From assembly GCF_003946675.1 (NCBI RefSeq), contig NZ_RHOT01000004.1:35626-99625 (forward strand): a stretch of 64,000 bases of DNA, given 5' to 3'. Positions 1 through 8,799 of this stretch are shown here, in pieces. Within the stretch, counting starts at the first letter, position 1. Each line of letters opens with the position of its first letter. A program made the translations under genes and the position numbers. Under the pieces are notes generated by a model, which did no database searches, was not told the origin of the DNA, and saw only the letters and a list, made by a program, of their open reading frames with translations. This DNA is from Lapidilactobacillus gannanensis (lineage in GTDB: Bacteria > Bacillota > Bacilli > Lactobacillales > Lactobacillaceae).

Positions 1-2
1 TA

Positions 3-668
3 CTGGTAATTATCGGGATTATTATTACCGGGATTGCTTCAGCCAAAGTTAATGGTACTTTTCGGAAGTATGATCAAATCCAAAGCGAAAATCATTTATC
101 TGGTGCGCAAGCTGCAGCTCAGATTTTGGCGGCTGAAGGGATTACCGATGTCACTATTCGCGAGGTTAGTGGTCATTTGACTGATAATTACAATTCTGGG
201 AATAAAACCTTGAGTTTATCTGAAGCAACTTATCAGTCAACTTCGGTGGCAGCCATCGGGGTCGCCGCCCATGAAGTAGGCCATGCCTTACAACATCATC
301 AGGGCTATCTTCCCTTACGAATTCGTAGTGGGATTTTTCCATTGGTCAATATTGGCTCTACGATTTCTTTTCCATTGATTATCGTCGGAATGTTGCTTAG
401 TTGGAACCAGACCTTGATCAACATTGGTATTTGGTGTTTCGCGTTAGTGTTAATTTTTCAACTGGTCACATTGCCTGTTGAATTTAACGCTTCAGGACGC
501 GCCTTACGGATTCTCAGCCAGGACGGCCTGCTAACGGCCAATGAAGTGCCTATGGTTCGCCAAGTACTGTCTGCAGCAGCCATGACTTATGTTGCTGCTG
601 TATTATCCAGTTTGCTACAACTTTTGCGGCTAGTTATCTTGTTCGGCGGCAATCGCAATCGTGACTAA
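3..668 (+). CDS. YugP-like zinc metallopeptidase, 5' end outside window
   Basis: The reading frame is open from the first bases, so the start lies upstream of the window; about 221 residues are visible. A zinc-protease motif HEVGHALQHH is encoded near 270-300, followed by hydrophobic membrane segments and an EFNASGRAL stretch that matches the third-ligand region of the YugP (neutral zinc metallopeptidase, membrane) family. The role of this family is poorly known; it is thought to be a membrane-bound protease. The stop is 61 bases before cardiolipin synthase on the same strand, so co-transcription is possible. Family assignment is fairly sure; function is inferred. Confidence 0.8.
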   Translation: MVIIGIIITGIASAKVNGTFRKYDQIQSENHLSGAQAAAQILAAEGITDVTIREVSGHLTDNYNSGNKTLSLSEATYQSTSVAAIGVAAHEVGHALQHHQGYLPLRIRSGIFPLVNIGSTISFPLIIVGMLLSWNQTLINIGIWCFALVLIFQLVTLPVEFNASGRALRILSQDGLLTANEVPMVRQVLSAAAMTYVAAVLSSLLQLLRLVILFGGNRNRD

Positions 669-729
669 TCACTAGCTTTATGGGGCTCATGAAGCTAACT
701 TCTATTACATCGGGGTTCTTTTAGGTAAA

Positions 730-2202
730 ATGAATTTAAGAATAATTACGTTGATCATTATTGGATTATTACTCATTAACACGGTTATCGCGATCATCAC
801 CGTCTTTCACCGACCACGTAGCATCGCCGCAACTTTAGCTTGGTTGCTGGTGCTCATCTTGCTTCCTGGGGTCGGTTTTTTGGCGTATGCGTTTCTTGGC
901 CGGGGAATTGCCCGCGAAAATATTTTCACGCTGAATCATCAGGATCATATTGGCTTAGCCCATTTAAAAGCACTTATCTTAGCAGATGCTAGGGCCGCCA
1001 AGGATGGGCCGACCAATCCGACGGACACCACTCAAAAAGCAGCTGGTCTAATCGAATATTTCGACCGTGCTGAGGATTCGCCACTCACACATCACAACCA
1101 AGTTCAATTATTTACGGATGGCAAAGAAAAGTTTGCCGCACTATTCAAGGATATTGCTGCGGCCAAACGCTTCGTCCATGTGGAGTACTACTCATTTTAT
1201 AATGATGAAATTGGCAATGAATTTCTAAACTTACTGATTGAGAAAGCCAAGGATGGACTGGAAGTACGTCTCATTTATGATCCTTGGGGTTCACCTGGTG
1301 CAAGTCGGCGCTGGTTCAAACCTTTACAGAATGCTGGTGGTGAAGTTGTCCCCTTTATCACTTCCCGAGATTTAATTCGAAAAACGCGACTGAATTATCA
1401 TTTGCATCGCAAAATTGTGGTCATCGATGGGACAATTGGCTGGAGTGGCGGTTTTAACGTCGGCGACCAATACTTAGGTCGGAGTAAGAAATTCGGATAT
1501 TGGCGCGATACCCATTTGCGAATTCAGGGAACTAGTGTGCTGGCACTACAAGAGCGCTTTATTATGGACTGGAACGCTTCAATTGAGCATTATTCTCAGC
1601 GAATCTGGTTCAAGGAAGAGTATTTTCCCCATCCTAGTGAGCTTCACCAAGGACATACGCCTGTTCAAATTGTTTCTGATGGACCAGATAGTGAGGAGGA
1701 TATTCTTAAGGGTGGCATGATGAAAATGCTGCTCACCGCTAAGAAATCAGTCTGGATTCAGACACCTTACCTGATTCCTGACGACTCGATGATCAGTGCG
1801 CTAACTGTGGCCGCGCGCTCTGGTGTTGATTTGCGAATTATGATTCCTTGCATGCCGGACCATCCTTTTATTTATCGTGCTACCCAATACTATGCCAACC
1901 TACTGACTTCCTTTGGCATTAAAATTTATATTTATCAAAATGGCTTCATTCATGCCAAAACAGCAATTTGCGATGATCAATTTGCTTTTGTTGGCTCCAT
2001 GAACCAGGACTTCCGTAGTTACTCGCTTAATTTCGAATGTAATACCTACTTGTATGATGCGAAAATCACCAGTGATCTAAAACAGATATTCCGTGATGAC
2101 TTGCAGAAATCGTATCTTTTAACACCAGAAATTATTGCGCGGCAGTCACATTGGTTACGATTCCGTCAGTACTTCTCAAGACTACTTTCACCAATCTTGT
2201 AG
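730..2202 (+). CDS. cls: Cardiolipin synthase (phospholipase D family)
   Basis: The 490-residue protein has two N-terminal membrane segments (about residues 4-24 and 33-56) and two phospholipase D HxKxxxxD motifs: H226/K228/D233 and H408/K410/D415. Length and order match bacterial cardiolipin synthases, which join two phosphatidylglycerols into cardiolipin plus glycerol at the membrane. The ATG at 730 is preceded by a short gap after the YugP-like gene (TTTTAGGTAAA gives a weak ribosome site). Downstream lies a large repeat (LIR-A), and the next gene is convergent. Confidence 0.93.
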   Translation: MNLRIITLIIIGLLLINTVIAIITVFHRPRSIAATLAWLLVLILLPGVGFLAYAFLGRGIARENIFTLNHQDHIGLAHLKALILADARAAKDGPTNPTDTTQKAAGLIEYFDRAEDSPLTHHNQVQLFTDGKEKFAALFKDIAAAKRFVHVEYYSFYNDEIGNEFLNLLIEKAKDGLEVRLIYDPWGSPGASRRWFKPLQNAGGEVVPFITSRDLIRKTRLNYHLHRKIVVIDGTIGWSGGFNVGDQYLGRSKKFGYWRDTHLRIQGTSVLALQERFIMDWNASIEHYSQRIWFKEEYFPHPSELHQGHTPVQIVSDGPDSEEDILKGGMMKMLLTAKKSVWIQTPYLIPDDSMISALTVAARSGVDLRIMIPCMPDHPFIYRATQYYANLLTSFGIKIYIYQNGFIHAKTAICDDQFAFVGSMNQDFRSYSLNFECNTYLYDAKITSDLKQIFRDDLQKSYLLTPEIIARQSHWLRFRQYFSRLLSPIL

Positions 2203-2204
2203 TG

Positions 2205-3150
2205 GCTGATTTATTTAAAGCTGTGGTAGATTCCAGGCGAAATAACGGCTGGCTGGATGCGGAACGTAAAATAGTGCCAAGTCTTCCCCAATTTGGAAAG
2301 GTGGTTGCTGGGTGATTTTGCGGACGCAATCAGCAGATTCAATCTAAAGTTGGTTTGGGGCAAAATAGCGGACAACTCCGTTGCGGCCGGCGGGTTGTGG
2401 AACGGCGTGGCCGTCGATTTGAGCTTTTCTGCGAAAATCTCAAATACGAGGCTTATCCTAAGCGCTAAAGCGCCAAGGATAATTTCACACCTGACAACCC
2501 GGCGGCCTCCACTGCGTTTTGAGCTAATTTGGTCCACTTTAGATTTGATTGATCCTAAGTCAGTGCTGACAGGACTAGTTGTCGATCGCCCAGCAACCAC
2601 CAGATAAAACTAACAGAATTGAGCACCACTGTAAGAAAATCAGATTGCAGTGAACTACAAAGCCTGTGTGACAATCTTTCGAGATAAAATTGGAAGATAG
2701 CATACAGGCTATTTTGGTCTAACTATTCAACTATTATTTGTGAGCGAATTGAGTTGATCAATTCTGCTAGAACTGCCTTAACCACTAACCACAGTAAAAG
2801 TCACAAACTCAACTCCAGACGGAATGGAGGGATCTTGTCGTCAGCCGCCAAATTATTGTTAGTGCTTTAGCACTTACAATAAGACCTGTATTGATGACAA
2901 TTTGGTTTTTAATTGGCATCAATCAGTGTCGGCCGCGTTCCACGACAAGCAGCCCGCAATGCAGTCAGCACCAATTCTGTTTTAATAACTTTACCAGGTC
3001 TTAGTATCTTGAGCTTGGGTCTGTAATTGGCTTAAATCGATGTCGGCCTCGTTCCACAACCCGCAGCCCGGAATGCAGTCAGAACCAATTCCGTTTCAAA
3101 AACTTCACCAGATTTTAGTGTCTTTGAACTTTGGCTTGAAATAAACTCAA
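2205..3150. repeat. LIR-A, large mosaic intergenic palindromic repeat
   Basis: Full-length copy between convergent genes. It runs from a block around AAGTCTTCCCCAATTTGG (2279) through a left half, a central terminator-like hairpin (GCCTGTGTGACAATC arm near 2660, degenerate second arm ending near 2710) and a right half that is homologous to the left in inverted orientation. Side hairpins lie at 2453-2482 (arms TTATCCT/AGGATAA) and 2853-2882 (arms TTATTGT/ACAATAA). The last part (about 2935-3150) repeats the end module twice. Open frames here cross repeat sequence shared with all other copies and are not genes. Confidence 0.85.
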
Positions 3151-3184
3151 GTCATCATGGTTCCCATATATCTTTGAAACAAAC

Positions 3185-3240
3185 AAGCCAACAAAAAAAC
3201 GCTGGTAGTCACTTCGCCAAAATGACGTTGTACTACTCAG
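3185..3240 (-). terminator. Rho-independent terminator of the membrane protein gene
   Basis: Read on the minus strand, CGCTGAGTAGT pairs with ACTACCAGCG, and a run of seven T follows. It lies directly after the stop codon at 3259. Confidence 0.75.
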
Positions 3241-3258
3241 CGAGCTTTTATAAAGCAA

Positions 3259-3723
3259 CTATTCAATCCGATCAATTTCAATTTTAACAGAATCTGGCAA
3301 CAATTGGGCCAAGGCCTTCATTAAGACCTCTAAATGTTGATTGAAGTTCATTTGGATTTGTTGACGTTCATTAATCACAAACAAAACAATCACCCGACTC
3401 TTCCCATTAGGCAACGTGACTGGGACCATTTTCAATGCGGTAATGCTTGAATAGTCAATAACTCGAGAAAATAAACCATTCGTGACTAAGCGTTTGCCAC
3501 CGATTCCGCCAACGCCATCCATAATATTTAACGTAAAGAAGGCCGCCATTAAAATAATAAACGGCCAATTCATTGTGGGTACACTTAGCGCCCACGATCC
3601 AATTAAAATACTAAAAATCACAGGGGTGTACTTATATCGAGCACGAATAACAATTTGCGATTGCCAGTAGATTCCAAATGCCATACTACCTAATAAGGCA
3701 GCAATTAGAATGTACATTAACAT
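3259..3723 (-). CDS. Membrane protein of unknown function
   Basis: The 154-residue product has about three hydrophobic segments in the first 90 residues (near 2-20, 36-52 and 55-68). A soluble tail of beta-strand-like, alternating hydrophobic pattern follows (residues 85-154). The tail layout recalls small DUF5673- or PH-like membrane proteins, but no family is recognised with certainty. GGAGG lies at 3733-3737, about 9 bases before the ATG at 3723, and a TGTAAAAT -10-like element lies further upstream. It is monocistronic, with its own terminator. Confidence 0.7.
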   Translation of the reverse strand: MLMYILIAALLGSMAFGIYWQSQIVIRARYKYTPVIFSILIGSWALSVPTMNWPFIILMAAFFTLNIMDGVGGIGGKRLVTNGLFSRVIDYSSITALKMVPVTLPNGKSRVIVLFVINERQQIQMNFNQHLEVLMKALAQLLPDSVKIEIDRIE

Positions 3724-4211
3724 AGTGCAACACCTCCATTACTGGTACTAATTTTACACTTATCCGCCTAAAATAACACCATCTGAGGTCTGAATTCTCA
3801 GTAATTAGTAGAATTGCTAGTCCGGTTATCTGTCTTAAGTCAGCAAACTTTCTAAATCAGGTAGCGCATGTTAGAATAAGCATAGCTAGGTAGTTTTGAT
3901 TATTTTTTTCTTATTATTTTTTTTAATTATAATCAGCTTAATTATAATTAAAAAAAGTTATGCTTGCTTATTCCCTAATGATTTTTAATTATCAATCACA
4001 TAAAACGCCGTCAATAAAACAATCTTCTTAAAACAGAGATAATAGATTATACTCAATCTAATTTTATATTAATTATAATTTACTTTTTTTTAGGACTATG
4101 TTATACTTTCCTCGAATGAAATCATTCGGGTTTTTTATTTTGGCATTCATTGTAAGTCAATGACAATTCAGTTGTCGTAATTGTCATAGTAATTAATTGG
4201 AGGTAAGCAAA
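3724..4211. other. AT-rich divergent intergenic region with AT-only palindrome
   Basis: No gene is seen in this 488-base stretch between divergent genes. It contains a hairpin made only of A/T pairs, with 15-base arms at 3918-3932 and 3942-3956. A small CGAATG/CATTCG hairpin followed by TTTTTT lies at 4113-4136, possibly a leader terminator in front of the ATPase gene, and a dyad operator-like site is at 4161-4186. A possible -10 (TATACT) for the ATPase lies near 4102-4107. Confidence 0.5.
4161..4186. promoter_or_regulatory. Inverted repeat, candidate metal-responsive operator
   Basis: TGACAATT, ten bases, then AATTGTCA: a perfect 8-base inverted repeat ending 25 bases before the ATPase start codon. 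Its position between the putative promoter and the ribosome site suits a repressor operator. The regulator is unknown and none is encoded next door. Confidence 0.5.
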
Positions 4212-6053
4212 ATGGCGCATCGGAAGAAATTTATTGCAGTTTTAGCCATTGGTGTCATTGCGTTAGTTTTAAGGTTTGGGTTTAATTTAGGTTTAGCAGC
4301 ACAAATTATTGTGACTGTTACTGGGGCATTGTTAGCATTATCCATGTTCGTCGAGATGATCAAAACATTACGTTCTGGTAAATATGGCGTGGATCTGCTG
4401 GCAATCATGTCAATTGCCGCCACTTTAATTGTTGGCGAGTATTGGGCCAGCTTGATGATTCTAGTCATGCTAACTGGTGGCGACTCTTTGGAAGACTACG
4501 CTGCTAACAAGGCCGGTGCTGATCTCAAGAACTTATTAAATAATTCACCACAAATTGCCCATATTAAAATTGATAATAAATTAGTCGACCGCAAAATCGA
4601 CGAAGTAAAAATAGATGAAACTGCAGTCATCAAACCTGGCGAATCTGTCCCTGTAGATGGGATCGTGATTGCAGGTGAAGGTAACTTTGATGAGTCATCA
4701 ATGACTGGTGAGTCACGGCCGGTTGCGAAGAAAATTGGTAGTGAGTTGCTTTCCGGGACTGTCAACGGCGATACGGTGATCACCATGCGGGTCACTAGAA
4801 CGGCAACTGATTCTCAGTACCAGACAATTGTTAAATTAGTCAAAGAATCGGCCGATAAACCAGCACATTTTGTGCGGATGGCTGATCGTTATGCCGTGCC
4901 TTTTACAATTATTTCTTTGTTGATTGCTGGAATTGCTTGGATTGCCTCTGGTGACCCTCACCGTTTCGCTGAAGTATTGGTTGTTGCTTCTCCTTGTCCA
5001 TTAATTTTGGCTGCACCGATTGCGTTGGTCTCAGGTATGGGACGCTCAAGTCGGAATAGCATTATTATTAAGTCCGGTACCTCCATTGAAAAAATGGCCC
5101 AAGCAAAAAGTATTTTCTTCGACAAAACTGGGACAATCACTACCGGTCATTTAAATGTTATTAGCGTACATCCTGCAACTAATATTAGTGAAACTGAGCT
5201 TATTCAAGCACTGGGTAATTTGGAAATTAACTCCGCACATATTTTTGCACGAGCAATTATCCGCTACGTAAATGACTTACCTGATTTCAAACATGAAACT
5301 GTGACTAACTTTAGTGAAACTAACGGTCAAGGTGTGAGTGGTACTTATCATGATGAAATCGTTAAAGCTGGTCGTCGAAATTTTATTGCTGTTGATGATG
5401 CTCCCCAGGTTGAGTTAAACGAAGGCGAATCAATTATTTATGTCGCGATTAATCAGAAATTTGCTGGTTATTTAACCCTAGCCGATAAAACACGGACCGA
5501 AGCGCCAACGACTATGTCTGCCTTGCAGCATTTAGGTGTCACACACCTAGCCATGATTACTGGTGACAAGCAGGAAACTGCCGAACATATTGCTGAGCAA
5601 GTCGGAATTACTGATGTTCATGCAGAGTGCTTACCACAAGATAAAATCAATTTAGTCGTCAATACCCCTGCTGAGCAACGACCAGTCATGATGGTTGGTG
5701 ACGGTGTCAATGATGCTCCAGCCTTGGCGGCCGCAGACGTCGGGATTGCGATGGGTGCTTCTGGTGCAAGTGCGGCTAGTGAATCTGCCGACGCCGTAAT
5801 TTTAAAAGACGATTTATCAAAAGTCGAAACTGCGATTAAGATCTCGCGGGAAACAATGAATGTTGCCCGTCAATCTGTTTTAATCGGTATTTTCATCTGT
5901 GTGGCTTTAATGTTGATTGCCGCTTTCGGGGTTATTCCTGCATTATTTGGTGCGATGTTGCAGGAAGTTGTGGACACAACTTCAATTCTGTGGTCATTGC
6001 GGGCACGGAAGACTCGCGAAACCAAGCGTGTTTTGCAAGCCGAAACTGATTAA
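4212..6053 (+). CDS. Heavy-metal translocating P1B-type ATPase
   Basis: The ATG at 4212 is preceded by GGAGGT (4199-4204); a TTG five codons upstream lies inside that site and is not used. The 613-residue protein lacks an N-terminal metal-binding domain. It has TGES (about 165-168), an SPC metal motif in the transmembrane helix (260-262, replacing CPC), the phosphorylation motif DKTGT (D304), GDGVND near the C-terminal third, and a last helix with LQEVVDTT. SPC is the hallmark of P1B-4-like exporters (Co/Zn/Cd/Fe), so the substrate is probably a divalent metal rather than copper. The usual HP dipeptide of the nucleotide domain reads HI (SAHI, about 341-344), which is unusual. An upstream inverted repeat (4161-4186) may control it. 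An LIR fragment starts immediately after the stop. Confidence 0.9.
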   Translation: MAHRKKFIAVLAIGVIALVLRFGFNLGLAAQIIVTVTGALLALSMFVEMIKTLRSGKYGVDLLAIMSIAATLIVGEYWASLMILVMLTGGDSLEDYAANKAGADLKNLLNNSPQIAHIKIDNKLVDRKIDEVKIDETAVIKPGESVPVDGIVIAGEGNFDESSMTGESRPVAKKIGSELLSGTVNGDTVITMRVTRTATDSQYQTIVKLVKESADKPAHFVRMADRYAVPFTIISLLIAGIAWIASGDPHRFAEVLVVASPCPLILAAPIALVSGMGRSSRNSIIIKSGTSIEKMAQAKSIFFDKTGTITTGHLNVISVHPATNISETELIQALGNLEINSAHIFARAIIRYVNDLPDFKHETVTNFSETNGQGVSGTYHDEIVKAGRRNFIAVDDAPQVELNEGESIIYVAINQKFAGYLTLADKTRTEAPTTMSALQHLGVTHLAMITGDKQETAEHIAEQVGITDVHAECLPQDKINLVVNTPAEQRPVMMVGDGVNDAPALAAADVGIAMGASGASAASESADAVILKDDLSKVETAIKISRETMNVARQSVLIGIFICVALMLIAAFGVIPALFGAMLQEVVDTTSILWSLRARKTRETKRVLQAETD

Positions 6054-6262
6054 TAACAGTGCTGCTGTTGATTGAAACCAATTACAGATTCAAGTTCAAA
6101 AGCGCTAAAACCTGGTGAAGTTTATGAAACTAAATTGATTCCGACTCCATTACGGGCTGCGGGTTGTGGAACGCGGCCGACACTGATTGATGCCAATTAA
6201 AAACCAAATTGTCATCAATACAGGTCTTATTGTAAGTGCTAAAGCACCAACAATAATTTGGC
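6054..6262. repeat. LIR-B, partial copy fused to the LRR gene
   Basis: Partial repeat corresponding, in reverse orientation, to 2847-3010 of LIR-A. It contains the side hairpin at 6227-6256 (arms TTATTGT/ACAATAA) and the GGGCTGCGGGTTGTGGAACGC end module. One end touches the ATPase stop codon. The other joins coding sequence of the LRR protein at about 6260-6268. Confidence 0.8.
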
Positions 6263-7861
6263 GGCTGGCCATCCCGATCAGTCGCCTGATCAAAGCCTTT
6301 TTGAGGGTCCCACGATTCACCAAGCTTTAAGGTTTGATCATGCGCTTTGATTGGCCAGAACGGTAACATTCGCGATTTGGCTAACACCATCATACTCATA
6401 AGTCACTGGATAAGTGCCGGGCCTAGTCGTGTCAACAGATCCTTTAACAGTCACCTGATCAAGTGCTAGTGGTTGGCCATTATGATCAACAGCTTGGTCA
6501 AAGTTAGCCGCAGCCTGCCAATCTTCACCAACATAAATTGTTGAGTCATGTACTTTTAATGCGGCCAAATCTTTCTGGTTCAAGTAAGGTTGGAATACTT
6601 GGAAAGTTGTATCATCAGCACTTTCACCAGCAATACTGGACATATAAAAATAATAGGGATTTTGAACGACCTTGGTTGGTAAATTAGGCAGTTCCGTGAA
6701 GCCGGGTGCCATTTGCTCGCGAAATTTTGAATAAACAACTTGACCATCAGTTACCGTTCCCTCGGCCCCTTTATAAAAATAGCGGGCAACATCTACCATA
6801 ATTCGCACGGCGGTACCTGCCCCAGCAGGAATACTTGCCGTTGCAACTTGACCACCAGGAAGTTTGATTTGATCCATTGGCATCTGGTAACGATCCACAG
6901 CCGGATCAATATAAGCAACTGGTAAAACTACAAATTGATTATGATATTCTAGTTGATCATAGCGCTTAGGATCTAAGCTTGACAGATCAGCAATCGAATT
7001 GTATTGAACATGAATTTCTTTAACGGCTGGTAACGCTGCAATTGGTGTGACATCCGTAATCCGATTACCGGTTAATTCAATCACCTTTAATTTCGTTAAA
7101 CCGGCTAGTGGTGATAAATCAGTAATATCACCCCGAATAGCATCATTAGCAGCATAATTTAAATCACCACTACGTAATTCCAAATGAGTCAAATTAGTAG
7201 CGTATTCTAAGCCCGCTAATGAATAAGAACTTTCACCATCAATGTAAGTATTTCGCAGTTCTTGATAAGCGCCATCAGTTGGAAAACCGTCAAAGTTAGA
7301 AATTTTTGTTAAATATTGCAGGTCAGTTTGACTGATCTGACTTACATCAGTCCAGGTCTTACCAGCAGTATCGGCATTTTGATTCAACCAGTAAAGCACA
7401 ATTTTTTGTAGGGTTTTGTTAGGTAACCAAACATTAATATCTTGATTGGTCGCTTCGGCTAGCGGTAACTTGGTCGTAGCCCCGACCACAGCATCAGTCT
7501 TAGCCACTGCTGGTTGCGGGTCATCACTAGGATGGTCGCCCTCATCAATATTGGTTGCAAACATTTCTGGCGTGGCTGCCGCCGTTTCATCGTCATTCAT
7601 TGTCGCAGTAGCTGCTGTTGTTATTGAATCATTTGCCAACGTTGAATCATTTAATTGCGCAACGCTTTGATCTGTTTGTTCATTGGTTACGGCTGGCCCA
7701 GTTGCCTGCGAACTTGAATGTTCTTGTGTAACTGTGGCAGTTGCTGAGTCATTTGCTGCAAATACCGTCGTTGCTTGCGCAAGTGCGGGATTCAGCGCTG
7801 AACTTAAAAGTATAGCAGCAACGCTTGTTGTCATCGCAGTGGCGAACTTCCGTTTTTTCAT
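6263..7861 (-). pseudogene. Secreted leucine-rich-repeat surface protein, 3' end lost
   Basis: The intact reading frame (6338-7861, 507 residues) begins with a signal peptide (MKKRKF, hydrophobic core, cleavage near residue 28-30). A Ser/Thr/Ala-rich stretch follows, then internalin-like leucine-rich repeats (about 195-300: LTHLEL, LKVIELTGNRITDVTPIA) and a bacterial Ig-like module at the end (STIYVGEDW to IANVTVLA). The minus-strand frame one base over continues with HDQTLKLGESWDPQKGFDQA, clearly the start of a second copy of that Ig-like module. A one-base frameshift near 6340-6350 has therefore cut it. The second module then runs into LIR-B after GQP, so no wall anchor remains. GGGGGA lies before the ATG. 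The product may still be secreted but unanchored. Adhesion is the usual role of such proteins; here it is inferred. Confidence 0.75.
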
Positions 7862-8799
7862 TTTTTATCCCCCAGCTAAAAGCTTGTCATATAATTCGGT
7901 TATTCACTTTAGTTAACCTGTCTATTTAGGTTCAATTAAAGTGTAAAAAAATTATAGCAAATATTCTTTCAGTTTTCAGGTATTTTTATTAATTTTTATG
8001 AATATTATTTCCCGACCGTCACTTTACCATTATGAATTATTTATCCTGAAATAATTTGGTAATAGCTAGCATTATCTACATAGCGAATAATTTTATAATA
8101 AAAATACATTTAAAATCGTGCAGCAACTAATATTCATTCGAATGAATTCTTATCCAAAAATAATGACCGGAAAAATCGTTACTCCCTGTATCCGCTAAAT
8201 AACGGTCTTTAATCGTCTGTTACAATAATAACCTTACTAAAATGAACTTTTAGTGGTTTTAATTATGGTTCACTCCTAAAAATAAATCAGTTTGATACTG
8301 CCTGGCCCCAAATCTTCAGCCGGAAAAATAATCATTGATAATTTTTAGGCAAATTGCCGAAGATGGCACTTTCTGAAATTGCAGCTTATTATTTTAGGAT
8401 TTTCAAGGATTGTCACGCCAGTTTTGCTGTCCCCAGAAATTTTATTTTCTAATATTAGGACTCAGCTTTGTCAATCTCATTTAGCAGCTGAAACCTGTTT
8501 GCAAAAGGCAGTCAGTATTATTTTGCTGAAGGTCTTACGATCACATACCTACTTTTAAGAACAACAACTAAGACGCCATTTTCGGAAAAAGCACCGCCGC
8601 TGGTTTAAACTGGAATTTACTGTTGCTTATTTTTATACCGCGGTGCCAGAAGCATTGCTTACAGGTAACTGAAACTATGCTAAAATAGACTGTGTCTTGC
8701 TATTTTTATTAGACATTAATCGCGCTTAGAATTTAATTTAAACTAAGCAATTAGCCGTCATATTTCTCACAGAACGATAATTAGGAAGTAGGTATTTTT
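7862..8799. other. Long intergenic region between divergent genes
   Basis: No gene is supported in this 938-base AT-rich stretch. Minus-strand signals for the LRR gene are an extended -10 TGCTATAAT (complement of 7951-7959) and a leader hairpin with nested arms CACTTTA/TAAAGTG and AACCT/AGGTT at 7905-7943. A plus-strand promoter for the coiled-coil gene is likely near 8662-8690: TTACAG, 16 bases, TAAAAT with an upstream TG. The middle (about 8000-8640) shows nothing recognisable. Confidence 0.45.

Noticed and set aside
2211..2607. Opposed open frames of 104-129 codons inside LIR-A
   Set aside because: They lie wholly in repeat sequence, have no ribosome site, and the frames are not kept in the other LIR copies.
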